Origin: Pseudocalidococcus sp964653145
Lineage (GTDB): Bacteria; Cyanobacteriota; Cyanobacteriia; Thermosynechococcales; Thermosynechococcaceae
Length of the DNA stretch: 64,000 nucleotides
Direction of reading: 5' to 3'
Assembly (NCBI GenBank): GCA_964653145.1
Contig: CAZZCG010000003.1
Span: 62,001 to 126,000 of the forward strand
Positions 16,401 to 25,451 of the stretch are shown here, piece after piece. The notes under the pieces were generated by a model. It had not been told where the DNA came from. It saw nothing but the letters and a program-made list of their open reading frames with translations, and made no database searches. The first letter of the stretch is position 1; every line of letters begins with the position of its first letter. Position numbers and translations under genes: made by a program.

Positions 16401-17693
16401 ATGGTTCAAAAAGTACGTCGGTTTGTTCAGGCCGGGATGCGCCGATTCTATGCCCAGTCCCCCCGTAATCGTCAACAACCCCTGAATAAATTCAGTCTCG
16501 GGATCATTATCCTGATTGATCTGTTTATTCTTTGGCAGGTCTTTGGTGGCTTGTCCCAAATCAGCCGCTGGCCCCTGTCCCCTGATCAAGCCTATCCCTG
16601 CTATGGGGCCTGGGTGAATTACCGCGAACAAGTTGACCAAGACAAAATCACCACTGAGACCCGAGATATTCAAATTCTTCGCAACAGTATTGTTGATCAA
16701 TCCATTGCTTTTTCGCCTAACTTGCCTCCTGCGACAACTCCCAGCTTGGCTCAACGATATCGCGAGGATGCAGTGGATCATTTAGGGAAAATTTCTCCGA
16801 TTTGCATGGCCTATGCCCGGGCCCGAGATGCCCTCAACACCCCTAGCAGCCGCATTCTAGTCCAAGATATCCAGGCCAGGGAAGAAGCCATCAGTCAGTT
16901 AGAGGCTAAAAATGCCCAAATTCGCCAAGAGTACGACTCAACCCTGCTCGAGCAAATTGCTGGACAACCCCAATCCCAGTCAATTAATGCTGTTGGCGCA
17001 GCCCAGGCCAAAGCTACCCTAGAAGCCAACAACGCCAAAATTGCTACCCTAAACCAAGAAAAACAACGCCTCGGGCAAGACCTAATCCAACAGCCTCCCA
17101 GTCAAGCCTTTTTGAGTTTTTTGAATCAAGGTGAGCCATTCAATGCCGTGGAAGCCGGATATATTCAGGCCCGATTTTGGCATCCAACCCAACAACTCCT
17201 CCTGCAAATTCTGTTTTTAGCTCCCCTGATTCTGATTGCAAGTTTTATGCACCGCTGGGCCTGGCAACGAAACTTTGGTCTGTTGGCCTTGATTTCCTGG
17301 CACTTGCTGGTGATTTTCCTCATCCCGATTGTTTTCAAACTATTTGAAGTCTTGCAATTTGGGGTAATTTTCTCAGGCCTGGTTAGTCTGATCACAGCCC
17401 TCTTCGGTTCCCTCCTATTCTTGGTGAACTATGTCTATATTTTGCTGGTTCCCCTGGTGGGATTTGGTTTAATCAAGTTTGGGCAACGCTTCCTCTTCAA
17501 CCCGCCCTCCCAGGCCAGCCACCGCCTACAAAAATCCCGCTGTCTCAACTGTGGTCGTAAAATTCAAGCTGCCGATGCCTACTGCCCCCACTGCGGTTTT
17601 GAGCAATACCACCCCTGCCCCCATTGTCACCAGCCCACATACCGCTATCTCCCCTTCTGCAAGGCCTGTGGTGCTCCCCAAAACTCCCCTTAG
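16401..17693 (+). CDS. Membrane protein with C-terminal double zinc ribbon
   Basis: 430 residues, family not recognised. Order: basic N-terminus; membrane segment (about 33-52); extramembrane region (55-260) with an Ala/Glu/Gln-rich coiled-coil part (about 155-225); three or four membrane segments (about 264-365); then a cytoplasmic-type zinc domain with four CxxC pairs at 381/384, 395/398, 406/409 and 420/423. The layout (sensor-like loop, membrane block, two zinc ribbons) suggests a scaffold or assembly role, but this is speculative. The ATG at 16401 is the first codon of the frame with a basic, membrane-protein-like start. It stands alone, followed by the pentapeptide gene 114 bp later. 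Confidence 0.82.
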   Translation: MVQKVRRFVQAGMRRFYAQSPRNRQQPLNKFSLGIIILIDLFILWQVFGGLSQISRWPLSPDQAYPCYGAWVNYREQVDQDKITTETRDIQILRNSIVDQSIAFSPNLPPATTPSLAQRYREDAVDHLGKISPICMAYARARDALNTPSSRILVQDIQAREEAISQLEAKNAQIRQEYDSTLLEQIAGQPQSQSINAVGAAQAKATLEANNAKIATLNQEKQRLGQDLIQQPPSQAFLSFLNQGEPFNAVEAGYIQARFWHPTQQLLLQILFLAPLILIASFMHRWAWQRNFGLLALISWHLLVIFLIPIVFKLFEVLQFGVIFSGLVSLITALFGSLLFLVNYVYILLVPLVGFGLIKFGQRFLFNPPSQASHRLQKSRCLNCGRKIQAADAYCPHCGFEQYHPCPHCHQPTYRYLPFCKACGAPQNSP

Positions 17694-17807
17694 ATTGGTG
17701 CTGACAGATTCGTAGCTGCCCCATAGCCCAGCCCACTCAAGATTTACAAGGTTACGTTCCCTCGCCTACAGTGATCTTTGAAGCGTGACGCGCAAGGGAC
17801 TTAAAAA

Positions 17808-18353
17808 ATGACGGTTTTGTTTAGTCCACAAACGCCCCCAACTCCGGGAAGTCTAAGGGCTGGAAAACTCCAATTTGGCTCTGTTTTGCTAGCTATAGTC
17901 CTGGCCTTGCTCTTGATTCTGCTGACTGCTTTACCGGCCCAGGCCGAGAACTATACCAAGGAAGCCCTCGTCAACGCCGATTTTTCTGGACAAGATTTAA
18001 AGGACTCCGAATTTACCAAAGCCAACCTATTTCACAGCAATCTCAGTCATACGGATTTGCGGGGAGTCAGCTTTTTTGCCGCCAACTTAGAAACCGCCAA
18101 CTTGGAAGGCGCCGATTTACGCGTGGCCACCCTTGACACGGCCCGATTCACGAAAGCCAATCTCACCAATGCCAATTTGGAGGGAGCCTTTGCCTTTAAT
18201 ACCCTCTTTGATGGAGCCTTGATTGAAGGGGCTGACTTCACCGATGTGGATCTCCGCCCCGATGCCCGCAAAATGCTCTGTGATGTTGCTGAGGGAACCA
18301 ATCCCAGCACCGGCCGTCTAACCCGTGACACCTTGGAATGCGATTATCTCTAA
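17808..18353 (+). CDS. Pentapeptide repeat protein, probably thylakoid-lumenal
   Basis: 181 residues. A signal peptide with a long hydrophobic core (VLLAIVLALLLILLTALPAQA) ends near residue 46. Then come about 17 consecutive A(D/N)LXX-type repeats (residues 55-150), for example ANLFHSNLSHTDLRG and ANLTNANLEGAFAFN, which form a right-handed quadrilateral beta helix. The tail has two Cys residues (MLCDVAEG and ECDYL) that could form a disulfide. The design matches lumenal pentapeptide proteins related to plant TL15/TL17; their function is unknown. Location in the lumen is inferred from the signal peptide and similarity. Confidence 0.88.
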   Translation: MTVLFSPQTPPTPGSLRAGKLQFGSVLLAIVLALLLILLTALPAQAENYTKEALVNADFSGQDLKDSEFTKANLFHSNLSHTDLRGVSFFAANLETANLEGADLRVATLDTARFTKANLTNANLEGAFAFNTLFDGALIEGADFTDVDLRPDARKMLCDVAEGTNPSTGRLTRDTLECDYL

Positions 18354-18532
18354 GTCCTCTGAATGTGTATTTATTTACCCTGGGATGGAAACACTAAGAT
18401 GCTTGTACCCCTAACGAGTGGTATTGTTGCCAGGCTTAACTGTGGTAAACATGGCGATTTTTCTGAATTGCCCGACTGCATCCCAATCCGAGACCGTTAA
18501 AATTGATTCCAATTGTTTGCCGAGGATGATCC

Positions 18533-19567
18533 GTGCCGACTTCCATGATTGCTGTTGAACACTTGAGTAAGGTCTATGGCTCAACCCAGGCCTTGGGGGA
18601 TGTTAGCTTTCAGGCTGAGGCCGGGGAAATACTTGGACTATTGGGCCCCAACGGCGCTGGCAAAACCACAACCATGCGAATTTTATCGGGATATCTGCCA
18701 GCCACCAGTGGAACCGCCGCTATTGCTGGGTTTGAAGTCCATCAAGATCCCATGGCTGTGCGACAACGAATCGGCTATCTCCCAGAATCACCCCCCCTGT
18801 ACGGCGACATGACCGTAGCTCGCTATCTTAACTTTGTCGCCAAAATCAAAGGAGTTAGTCCCGGTAATCGTGCTCAGCAGGTCAAGAATGCCATCGGTCG
18901 CTGTGGCCTGGAGGATAAAGCTAACGTCATTATTCGAAAGCTCTCGAAAGGCTATCGGCAGCGGGTTGGCATTGCCCAGGCCATCGTCCACGATCCCCCT
19001 GCGATTATTTTGGATGAACCTACCGTCGGCCTGGATCCGCGTCAAATTATTGAAGTCCGACATCTGATTCAACAACTTGCGGGGCAACGCACGGTGATTC
19101 TATCGACCCACATTTTGCCGGAAGTCAGTATGACCTGCAATCGAGTCGTGATTATTAATCAAGGGGGGGTGGTGGCCACGGGTCAGTTGGATGAACTGAT
19201 GACCCAACTCGCTGGGGGAAACCGCTATCATCTTTTGCTGGGCCTGCCCACCGAGGGAGATTGGCAACCGGAGACAATTCCCCAGGTTTTAGCCCCCATG
19301 ACCCAAGGTGATCCCACTCGGGTACAAATTACTCCCAGTTCAACCCACTACCCCAGTGCCAGCCTTTACCAGTGCACCTTAACCACCCCAGAGCAAACCG
19401 ACTGTGGGGCCGACATTGCCCGCCACATTGTGAACGCTGGTCTGTTACTCTACGGATTACAGCGCATCCAAGATAACCTTGAGGATGTTTTCCTGAAATT
19501 AACCACCCAGGAACCGCACGCCCCAGACCCAGCCCCTGTCCCAGATGAACCCAATTTAGCCCCCTGA
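18533..19567 (+). CDS. ABC-2 type exporter ATP-binding protein (GldA/CcmA-like)
   Basis: 344 residues. Walker A GPNGAGKTT (about 38-46), Q-loop in YLPESPPLYG, signature LSKGYRQRVGIAQA, Walker B AIILDEPTVGLDP and switch His in LSTHILPEV. The C-terminal ~110 residues form an extra regulatory-type domain, ending in a Pro/Asp-rich tail. The nucleotide-binding half resembles exporters of the GldA/multidrug type. GTG at 18533 has GAGG at 18522-18525 at 7 nt spacing, which favours it over the ATG four codons in. The permease follows 20 bp downstream. The substrate is unknown. Confidence 0.9.
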   Translation: MPTSMIAVEHLSKVYGSTQALGDVSFQAEAGEILGLLGPNGAGKTTTMRILSGYLPATSGTAAIAGFEVHQDPMAVRQRIGYLPESPPLYGDMTVARYLNFVAKIKGVSPGNRAQQVKNAIGRCGLEDKANVIIRKLSKGYRQRVGIAQAIVHDPPAIILDEPTVGLDPRQIIEVRHLIQQLAGQRTVILSTHILPEVSMTCNRVVIINQGGVVATGQLDELMTQLAGGNRYHLLLGLPTEGDWQPETIPQVLAPMTQGDPTRVQITPSSTHYPSASLYQCTLTTPEQTDCGADIARHIVNAGLLLYGLQRIQDNLEDVFLKLTTQEPHAPDPAPVPDEPNLAP

Positions 19568-19587
19568 ACGGAAAGCCTGAAGAGTCC

Positions 19588-20400
19588 ATGTCACAGATTT
19601 ACATCGTCCTTCGCAATATTCTGGCCATCTATCAACGGGAACTCCAGAGTTATTTCTACTCCCCCTTTGCCTATGTCATTGCTGGTCTGTTTTGGTTGCT
19701 AGCGGGAGTTTTCTTTCTCGTGATTGTGACGACAGTCTCACAACAGGCCGCCCAATTTGACATGAGTCAACAGCAGTTTGGAATGCCGCCGCAACCCGTG
19801 GATGTTCCCCTGATTATTTTGCAAGGGTTTCTCGGAATCCTCGGCTCGATTTCCCAGGTGATTATGCCAATGCTGTCCATGGGACTCTATACCGATGAAC
19901 GCAAGCGGGGAACCCTAGAGCTACTGGCAACATCACCAATCACCAACTGGGCCGTGGCAGTGGGGAAATGGGCAGCGGTGTTGACATTTTACTTAACCCT
20001 GATTTTGCCGTTAATTTTCTATCAGCTTTTAACCCTCAGTGGTGCCAACCCCCCCATGTCCTTAGCAACTCTCCTGATTGGCCATGCTGGCCTGGTGCTT
20101 TTGGCCGCAGTCATCTTGTCCCTGGGAATGTTTATTTCATCTTTAACGGATAATACGATTATTGCGGCCATTATGACCTTTGGCCTCCTGTTGCTGCTGT
20201 GGATTTTCGACCTGATTGCTAAGAGTGTTGGCGGGGATTTAGGCCCAATCTTGACATACCTTTCCCCGGTGGAGCACTTTAATTCCTTCACCCAAGGGGT
20301 GGTTAAAACCAGTAGCCTAGTTCTCTTTGGTAGTTACATTTTCCTTGGCATCTATCTCACGGCCCAATCCATTGACTCCTTTCGATTCCAACGGGGCTAA
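19588..20400 (+). CDS. ABC-2 type exporter permease
   Basis: 270 residues with six predicted membrane segments. IYQRELQSYFYSPFAYVIAGLF at the N-terminus, LSMGLYTDERKRGTLELLATSPI (cytoplasmic loop) and the C-terminal YLSPVEHFNSFTQGVVKTSSLVLFGSYI are typical of GldF-like ABC-2 permeases. It pairs with the preceding ATPase. In many bacteria the next genes are a GldG-like auxiliary and a DUF4340 protein; here the strand changes to an FHA gene instead, so the auxiliary subunit is missing from this locus. Confidence 0.9.
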   Translation: MSQIYIVLRNILAIYQRELQSYFYSPFAYVIAGLFWLLAGVFFLVIVTTVSQQAAQFDMSQQQFGMPPQPVDVPLIILQGFLGILGSISQVIMPMLSMGLYTDERKRGTLELLATSPITNWAVAVGKWAAVLTFYLTLILPLIFYQLLTLSGANPPMSLATLLIGHAGLVLLAAVILSLGMFISSLTDNTIIAAIMTFGLLLLLWIFDLIAKSVGGDLGPILTYLSPVEHFNSFTQGVVKTSSLVLFGSYIFLGIYLTAQSIDSFRFQRG

Positions 20401-20521
20401 GTTCATCCAGGGAGGAATTTTGATTTAAAATATAATAAAATTTGCTTGCAGCTTCCACCAGTGTTACTCTCGTTTATCTCACTTATCTGAGGTGACAATG
20501 GGTAACTAAAGACTCTTTTCT

Positions 20522-20914
20522 TTAGAGATCTGCGTTATTTTCCGCTTCTTGCCGAGATTTAATTTCTTCCACCATAGACTTAGTCATCCCAGGGCAGCGA
20601 AATACTAGATCTGTGTCGCCCATCATAATAATGTCGCCGTGGAAAAGCACCACAACCCCTTGAATTCGTACCCCATTGACCAACGTGCCATTCCGGCTGG
20701 AAATATCTTGAATCGTAAAGGTGGATAAGGGGGAGCCGGGAATACATTTGAGGACGGCCTGAATCCGAGAAACAAAGCGGTCAGGAACAGGAATATCGCA
20801 TTCTTTGCTGCGGCCAATATTCCAGGCCAGTTGGCCCTCCAGGGAATGTTTGGCGACGATTTCCCCTTTTTGATACAAAACTAGCCAGGCCTGGTGAATT
20901 GAGGGCGCGTCCAT
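20522..20914 (-). CDS. FHA domain protein
   Basis: 130 residues, essentially one forkhead-associated domain. WNIGRSKECDIPVPDRFVSRIQAVL (Gly-Arg, Ser and Arg of the phosphothreonine site), then DISSRNGTLVNGVRI and LFHGDIIMMGDTDLVFR are the expected beta-strand motifs. The usual SRxH His is replaced by Gln (SRIQA). The C-terminus (MVEEIKSRQEAE) is a short charged helix. It should bind phosphothreonine peptides of a Ser/Thr kinase target; no kinase is nearby. It follows the CysQ-like gene on the same strand (36 bp). Confidence 0.87.
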   Translation of the reverse strand: MDAPSIHQAWLVLYQKGEIVAKHSLEGQLAWNIGRSKECDIPVPDRFVSRIQAVLKCIPGSPLSTFTIQDISSRNGTLVNGVRIQGVVVLFHGDIIMMGDTDLVFRCPGMTKSMVEEIKSRQEAENNADL

Positions 20915-20950
20915 AGGTTCTTATCAGTTTCATATCCATCATAGGAGAAC

Positions 20951-21820
20951 TTATTTGCTTTCTTGTGGATTCGTTTGGGTATTTTTTTGACTGACTTCCG
21001 CCAAAAGCTGACAAAATCGTTCGTGATCCCTGCCGCTACTGGCTAAATACCCCCCGGCCTGGTTCACGTTTCCTTGGTTGTAGAGCAAGCAACTCCCATC
21101 AAAATGGCTGAGTTTTCCCCCCGCTTCCGTCAAGATTAGTTCTGGCCCTGCCAAATCCCAATCCTTTGGAGAAGTGGGACTGGGCAACATAAAGTACACA
21201 TCTGCCTCCTGCTCAGCAATGGCAGCGATTTTGCAGCCAATACTCCCCATTTTTTTTCGTTCCAATTGGGGTAGTTGGTTTAAACAGGCTTCTAATTCGG
21301 GGTTGGAGTGGCTGCGGCTGGTTAAAATCCTGAGGTTTTCCCAGGCCCGTTCTTGATCTACCTGTAACCGCTGGGTAGCACCAGAGCGAGCCACTCGAAA
21401 TGTCCCTTGACCAATTTGGGCCATATAAACTGCCTCCCGACCTGGCCAGGCCACTGCCGCCAATTGTGGTCGCCCTTGGTGTACTAAGGCAATTTGGGCT
21501 GCATATTCTCCAGTTTTTTGAATGAAGTCCTTCGTTCCATCCAGGGGATCAATAATCCAGACATAGGGTTGCGCTAAAGGGGGGCCAGGTTGATAGGTTT
21601 CTTCCGTCAAATAGCCAAAGTCTCTGTCACCGCAGGTTTCTTGGAGAGTGGTGCGGATTAAATGATCCACGGCCTGGTCTGCCATCGTTACCGGTGATAG
21701 ATCTCCATGGGCCTGGATTCGCCAGCGTTCTGGATGATGTTCATACTCTTGAAGCAGATCCATTGCCCGCCAGGCCACATCAATTAAGCAGTCTCGATAG
21801 GAGTCTAAATTTACGCGCAT
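20951..21820 (-). CDS. Inositol monophosphatase family protein, CysQ-like 3'(2'),5'-bisphosphate nucleotidase
   Basis: 289 residues. The metal-binding motifs are visible: YLTEE (about 78), DPLDGTKDFI (about 92-101) and, near the C-terminus, DWDLAGPELILTEAGGK. The DPLDGTKDFIQKTGEYA form resembles CysQ/Hal2-type enzymes, which remove a phosphate from PAP in sulfur assimilation, more than plain inositol monophosphatases. Mg2+-dependent and cytoplasmic. A GTG at 21823 precedes the ATG; AAGGA in the upstream leader is 6 nt from the ATG at 21820, so that start is chosen. The exact substrate is inferred. Confidence 0.82.
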   Translation of the reverse strand: MRVNLDSYRDCLIDVAWRAMDLLQEYEHHPERWRIQAHGDLSPVTMADQAVDHLIRTTLQETCGDRDFGYLTEETYQPGPPLAQPYVWIIDPLDGTKDFIQKTGEYAAQIALVHQGRPQLAAVAWPGREAVYMAQIGQGTFRVARSGATQRLQVDQERAWENLRILTSRSHSNPELEACLNQLPQLERKKMGSIGCKIAAIAEQEADVYFMLPSPTSPKDWDLAGPELILTEAGGKLSHFDGSCLLYNQGNVNQAGGYLASSGRDHERFCQLLAEVSQKNTQTNPQESK

Positions 21821-21866
21821 CACCTGTCCTTATTCACTGAGATTGGGCATCAAGACTTAACTCAGA

Positions 21867-23048
21867 TTAGTAGGGGAGTTGCCAAAATTTCCAGGCCGCT
21901 TGAGCTAAGGTCAAAACTCCCACGGTAATCGCCCGTTCATCCACATCAAACTGCGGGTGATGGAGGGGATAGTTGGGCTGATCCGCAAAGCCAACCCCTA
22001 AGCGAAACATTGCCCCCGGCGCCTTTTCTAGGTATAGGGCAAAATCTTCTGCACCCAAGGATGGTTCCGGCAGGGTATGGACATGTTCTTTGCCAATGGC
22101 TTCTTGGGCTGCTTCCTGGAGCAATTGACTAAGGTGAGGGGCATTACAAACTGAGGGTACCCCGCGGCGATAGTCCAGTTCATAGCTGGCCCCATAGGTT
22201 TGGCAGAGGTGGGCAATAATTTGCTCGATCCAGGCCGGGAGAGCTTCACGGGTTTCCGGGTGTAAGGAGCGCACGGTTCCCTGCATCACCACCTGATCGG
22301 CAATTACATTGGGGGCGCGGCCACCGGAAATCTTACCAATCGTCAACACTACAGGTCGCAGAGGATTATGGGTACGACTGATGGCCTGTTGCAGGGTGGT
22401 AATAATTTGTGAGGCAATCCAAATAGCATCGATGGCTTCGTGAGGACGAGCTCCATGGCCCGATTCCCCGCGAATTCTGATTTCAATGTCATCGGCGGCG
22501 GCGGTTAAGGCTCCGTAACGGACAGCCACTTCACCAGCGGGAATTGAGGGAAAAACGTGGAGAGACAAGATTGAATGCACCCGCTCCATCGCCCCAGCGT
22601 TAATCATCCAGGCTGCCCCTTTGGCAATCTCTTCAGCGGGCTGGAAAATAAACCGCATTGTCCCTGGCAACTGTTCCCGAAACTGGGCTAACACCATGGC
22701 TGTTCCCAGGCCAACTGTCGTGTGCACATCATGGCCACAGGCATGCATCACCCCAGGGCGTTGGGACGCAAACTCCAGGCCAGTTCGCTCTTGAATCGGT
22801 AATGCATCTAGGTCTGTGCGAATTGCCAAGGTACGCGGATCACTGCCATTTCCCTGAATTTCGCCGATTACGCCAACACCATCGGGGCCTGGTAAAAGTT
22901 GAATCCCCGCCGAGGACAGCACCCCAGCCACGTAGGCCGATGTTTGCGTTTCTTTCCCACTCAACTCTGGATGACTGTGGAGATGTCGCCGAATTTCCAA
23001 TAAGCGCGGATGCAGGGTTTCAGCTAGATGCTTTATTTGCGGCAACAT
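21867..23048 (-). CDS. M20 family amidohydrolase (N-acyl-amino-acid hydrolase type)
   Basis: 393 residues. The metal site is shown by RTDLDALPIQE, MHACGHDVHTTVGLG and the conserved Glu pair in QPAEEIAKGA; the dimerisation domain includes GESGHGARPHEAIDAI, and the C-terminal His is in HHPQFDVDERAI. This is the bacterial M20D amidohydrolase group that removes acyl groups from amino acids or peptides; cyanobacterial copies are often named N-acyl-L-amino acid amidohydrolase, but the substrate is not settled. It lies upstream of the CysQ-like gene on the same strand (46 bp) and may be co-transcribed with it. Confidence 0.88.
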   Translation of the reverse strand: MLPQIKHLAETLHPRLLEIRRHLHSHPELSGKETQTSAYVAGVLSSAGIQLLPGPDGVGVIGEIQGNGSDPRTLAIRTDLDALPIQERTGLEFASQRPGVMHACGHDVHTTVGLGTAMVLAQFREQLPGTMRFIFQPAEEIAKGAAWMINAGAMERVHSILSLHVFPSIPAGEVAVRYGALTAAADDIEIRIRGESGHGARPHEAIDAIWIASQIITTLQQAISRTHNPLRPVVLTIGKISGGRAPNVIADQVVMQGTVRSLHPETREALPAWIEQIIAHLCQTYGASYELDYRRGVPSVCNAPHLSQLLQEAAQEAIGKEHVHTLPEPSLGAEDFALYLEKAPGAMFRLGVGFADQPNYPLHHPQFDVDERAITVGVLTLAQAAWKFWQLPY

Positions 23049-23468
23049 AGTGAATCGTCAAAGAGGTTGTTAGAATATGGATGTTGTATTTTTATATTAA
23101 TCTGTATTTACCTAAATATTTATCAATGGATAAACTAATGTTTTGTCTTTTTACCTTAATTTCAAGGCCCATAAACCGGAATAATTAACGATTTATCCCC
23201 TACTGTTCAGGGAATTTATTAATGTTCCTGATTGTGGTTGTTATGGTTCCATAATTTGGGCTTCCTCAAAGAACATGGGCTTTCTTTAGGAACTTCTCCA
23301 GGCCTGGGATAGTGGCTTTTATGGATTTCCCGTTCACCTAGGGTTGCCGCTGCTCAATGTCCTCAAGGTCTCCAGAAATCCACGAAATCAGAGATTGAAC
23401 TAGACAAAAAAGTTATCGTAACTCCAAGTTTTTCTTATCCTTTTTTCAGTCATAGGTCTTACCCCGTT
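23049..23468. other. 420-bp intergenic region between divergent genes
   Basis: This AT-rich stretch separates the M20 gene (minus) from the NYN gene (plus), so it must hold both promoters. It contains one copy of the CCAGGCCTGG palindrome (23298-23307). I see no convincing ORF, tRNA, terminator or riboswitch. A TTGAAC at 23395-23400 has only a poor -10 candidate (GTAACT) 17 bp on. Confidence 0.6.
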
Positions 23469-24014
23469 ATGTCATCAACCGGTACCCGCTTATCCATCTT
23501 TATTGATGGCAATAATATGTTTTACGCTCAACAGAAAAATGGTTGGTTTTTTGATCCCCGGCGGGTTCTAGACTTCTTTACCCAGGATCCTGATACTCAA
23601 CTTGTGAACGCGTTTTGGTACACCGGCCTCAAGGATGCCCAGGATCAACGCTCATTTCGCGATGCCCTGATTAATTTGGGTTATACGGTACGAACTAAAA
23701 TGCTGAAGGAATTTTACGACGACCAACAGCATAAGTATTCTCAAAAAGCCAATTTGGATATCGAAATTGTTATTGATATGTTCAATACAGTTGAGCAATA
23801 TGATCATGTGATTTTGTTCAGTGGGGATGGCGACTTTGAACGGGCCATTGAACTTCTCCGGTCTAAAAATACCCATATCACCGTGATCTCAACGGAGGGG
23901 ATGATTGCTCGAGAATTGCGTAACGCTACGGATCGCTACATTGATTTGAACGATATTCGTCCTGAGATTGAGAAAGTTGACCGGCCCGAATTACTCTTAG
24001 ATAAAACCGCGTAA
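23469..24014 (+). CDS. LabA/DUF88-type NYN domain protein
   Basis: 181 residues forming a single NYN (PIN-like nuclease) domain. The conserved acidic residues are in SIFIDGNNMFYAQ (about 9-21), KANLDIEIVIDMF (about 95-107) and VILFSGDGDFERAIELL (about 115-131). This places it with the LabA-like proteins; LabA in Synechococcus is needed for negative feedback of the KaiC clock output, while related NYN proteins are probable RNases. Whether this copy has the clock role cannot be told from sequence. It starts a plus-strand run with the next gene 25 bp downstream. Confidence 0.88.
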   Translation: MSSTGTRLSIFIDGNNMFYAQQKNGWFFDPRRVLDFFTQDPDTQLVNAFWYTGLKDAQDQRSFRDALINLGYTVRTKMLKEFYDDQQHKYSQKANLDIEIVIDMFNTVEQYDHVILFSGDGDFERAIELLRSKNTHITVISTEGMIARELRNATDRYIDLNDIRPEIEKVDRPELLLDKTA

Positions 24015-24039
24015 TGTTTTCCATCGGTGTAGTCTGCCC

Positions 24040-24573
24040 ATGTCCAGCGAGCTTATCCTGCCCTCCACCCTGTTTCTAACCCTGTTGTTGGGAATTGGGT
24101 TATTTTTCTTCCTACGGGCCTCGACAAAAAATCGCACAGAAACCCTGACTATTCCCGCCTCGGAGCCGCCGGAAGTTCTCCTCAACAAAATACAGGCCCA
24201 CTTGACGGCCCGCTCCTATCTGGTAACCGCAGTTGATGCCCCCGGCCAGGCCATTACCTTTGCAGGATTGGTGGGAGCGAGTTGGGGGTTGGCGGCTTTT
24301 TTGACGGCCTTGGCAGTGCTGGGTTTGGGGAGTCTTGGCCTGGTTCTAGGGATGCTGTGGTCTCCCTTAGAGGGTTGGGGCTTGGGGTTGGTGATTTTTG
24401 CCCCCTTGGCGACGCGGTTTTACTGGGCTGGGGCGCAACGTCAGGAATCTGTTCTCGTTCAGTTGGAATCTCCCCCTGAGTTGGGTCAGAGCCGGATTAA
24501 AATCACTGCCCACCGGGATGAATTAATCGCCCTGTCCCCGATTCTCCAGGCCCCAATCGACACCCACCCTTAA
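24040..24573 (+). CDS. Cofactor assembly of complex C subunit B, CCB2/CCB4-like
   Basis: 177 residues: N-terminal membrane segment (LFLTLLLGIGLFFFLRAST), a short soluble part (RTETLTIPASEPPEVLLNKIQAHL), two further membrane segments (about 73-127) and a soluble C-terminus (VLVQLESPPELGQSRIKITAHRDELIAL). The order and motifs match cyanobacterial proteins annotated as CCB-type, which in chloroplasts help attach heme ci to cytochrome b6. The role is by family analogy; the match is from memory of the family pattern. Follows the NYN gene by 25 bp. Confidence 0.65.
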   Translation: MSSELILPSTLFLTLLLGIGLFFFLRASTKNRTETLTIPASEPPEVLLNKIQAHLTARSYLVTAVDAPGQAITFAGLVGASWGLAAFLTALAVLGLGSLGLVLGMLWSPLEGWGLGLVIFAPLATRFYWAGAQRQESVLVQLESPPELGQSRIKITAHRDELIALSPILQAPIDTHP

Positions 24574-24638
24574 AGTCTTGGGCGATCCCATCAGACCTTT
24601 GGACTATCGCTAAAATTTAATTAAGATAATTTTTTTCG

Positions 24639-25451
24639 ATGATCCAATCTATGTCCTCTGTTGCGGCCGTGGCTGGTCACCTTGAAATTCATCGCCTACC
24701 AATTTTTACGGATAACTATGTCTTTCTTTGGTTCGATCCCGCCAGTGCCACTGCTACTGTTATTGACCCTGGTACAGCAGCCCCAGTTTTAGCCTGTCTT
24801 CAGGAGCTCCAGGCCACCTTGACCCAGATCCTGATTACCCATCACCACTGGGATCACGTTAATGGCATTCCTCAACTCCTAGCGCAATACCCCCAGGCCC
24901 AGATTCTAGCCTCAGCCACGGATCACGGACGCATACCCGGACAAACTGTTCAACTCAGGGGTGGAGAAATTTTGACGATTGCGGGGCATTCAGTCCAAGT
25001 CCTCACAGTTCCAGGTCATACCCTTGGTCACATTGCTTACTATGTATTGCCAACCCCAGAGAATCCTGGACACCTGTTTTGTGGCGATACCCTATTTGGC
25101 TGTGGTTGTGGGCGATTGAAAGAGGGAACTCCAGCGCAACTCTGGCAATCCTTAAAGCTTTTGCGAGAATTACCGGATACGACCCAAGTTTGGTGCGCTC
25201 ACGAATATACGTTAAAGAATATTGAATTTGCCCTTGGCGTTGATCCTGAAAATCTCCACCTCCAAACCCGCTATCAGACGACCCAGACTCTCCGCCAAGC
25301 CCAGCAACCGACTATTCCGACGACCCTGGGCCTGGAAAAACAAACCAATCCGTTTTTGCGCTGTGAACAAATCGAACTGCAGAGAGCCATGAATGCCCAC
25401 AGTCCACTCCAAACCTTTACCCGCCTGCGGGGCCTGCGAGATCAGCAATGA
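24639..25451 (+). CDS. gloB: Hydroxyacylglutathione hydrolase (glyoxalase II)
   Basis: 270 residues. The metallo-beta-lactamase metal motif is ITHHHWDHVNG (about 67-77), with HTLGHIAYYV and GDTLFGCGCGRLKEGTPAQ providing the other ligands and the FGCGCGR hallmark of glyoxalase II; WCAHEYTLKNIEFAL is the substrate-side motif. It hydrolyses S-lactoylglutathione in methylglyoxal detoxification. The first five residues (MIQSM) may be extra; the second ATG (MSSVAA) is an alternative start. The stop overlaps the next gene's ATG by 4 bp (ATGA), implying coupled translation. Confidence 0.93.
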   Translation: MIQSMSSVAAVAGHLEIHRLPIFTDNYVFLWFDPASATATVIDPGTAAPVLACLQELQATLTQILITHHHWDHVNGIPQLLAQYPQAQILASATDHGRIPGQTVQLRGGEILTIAGHSVQVLTVPGHTLGHIAYYVLPTPENPGHLFCGDTLFGCGCGRLKEGTPAQLWQSLKLLRELPDTTQVWCAHEYTLKNIEFALGVDPENLHLQTRYQTTQTLRQAQQPTIPTTLGLEKQTNPFLRCEQIELQRAMNAHSPLQTFTRLRGLRDQQ

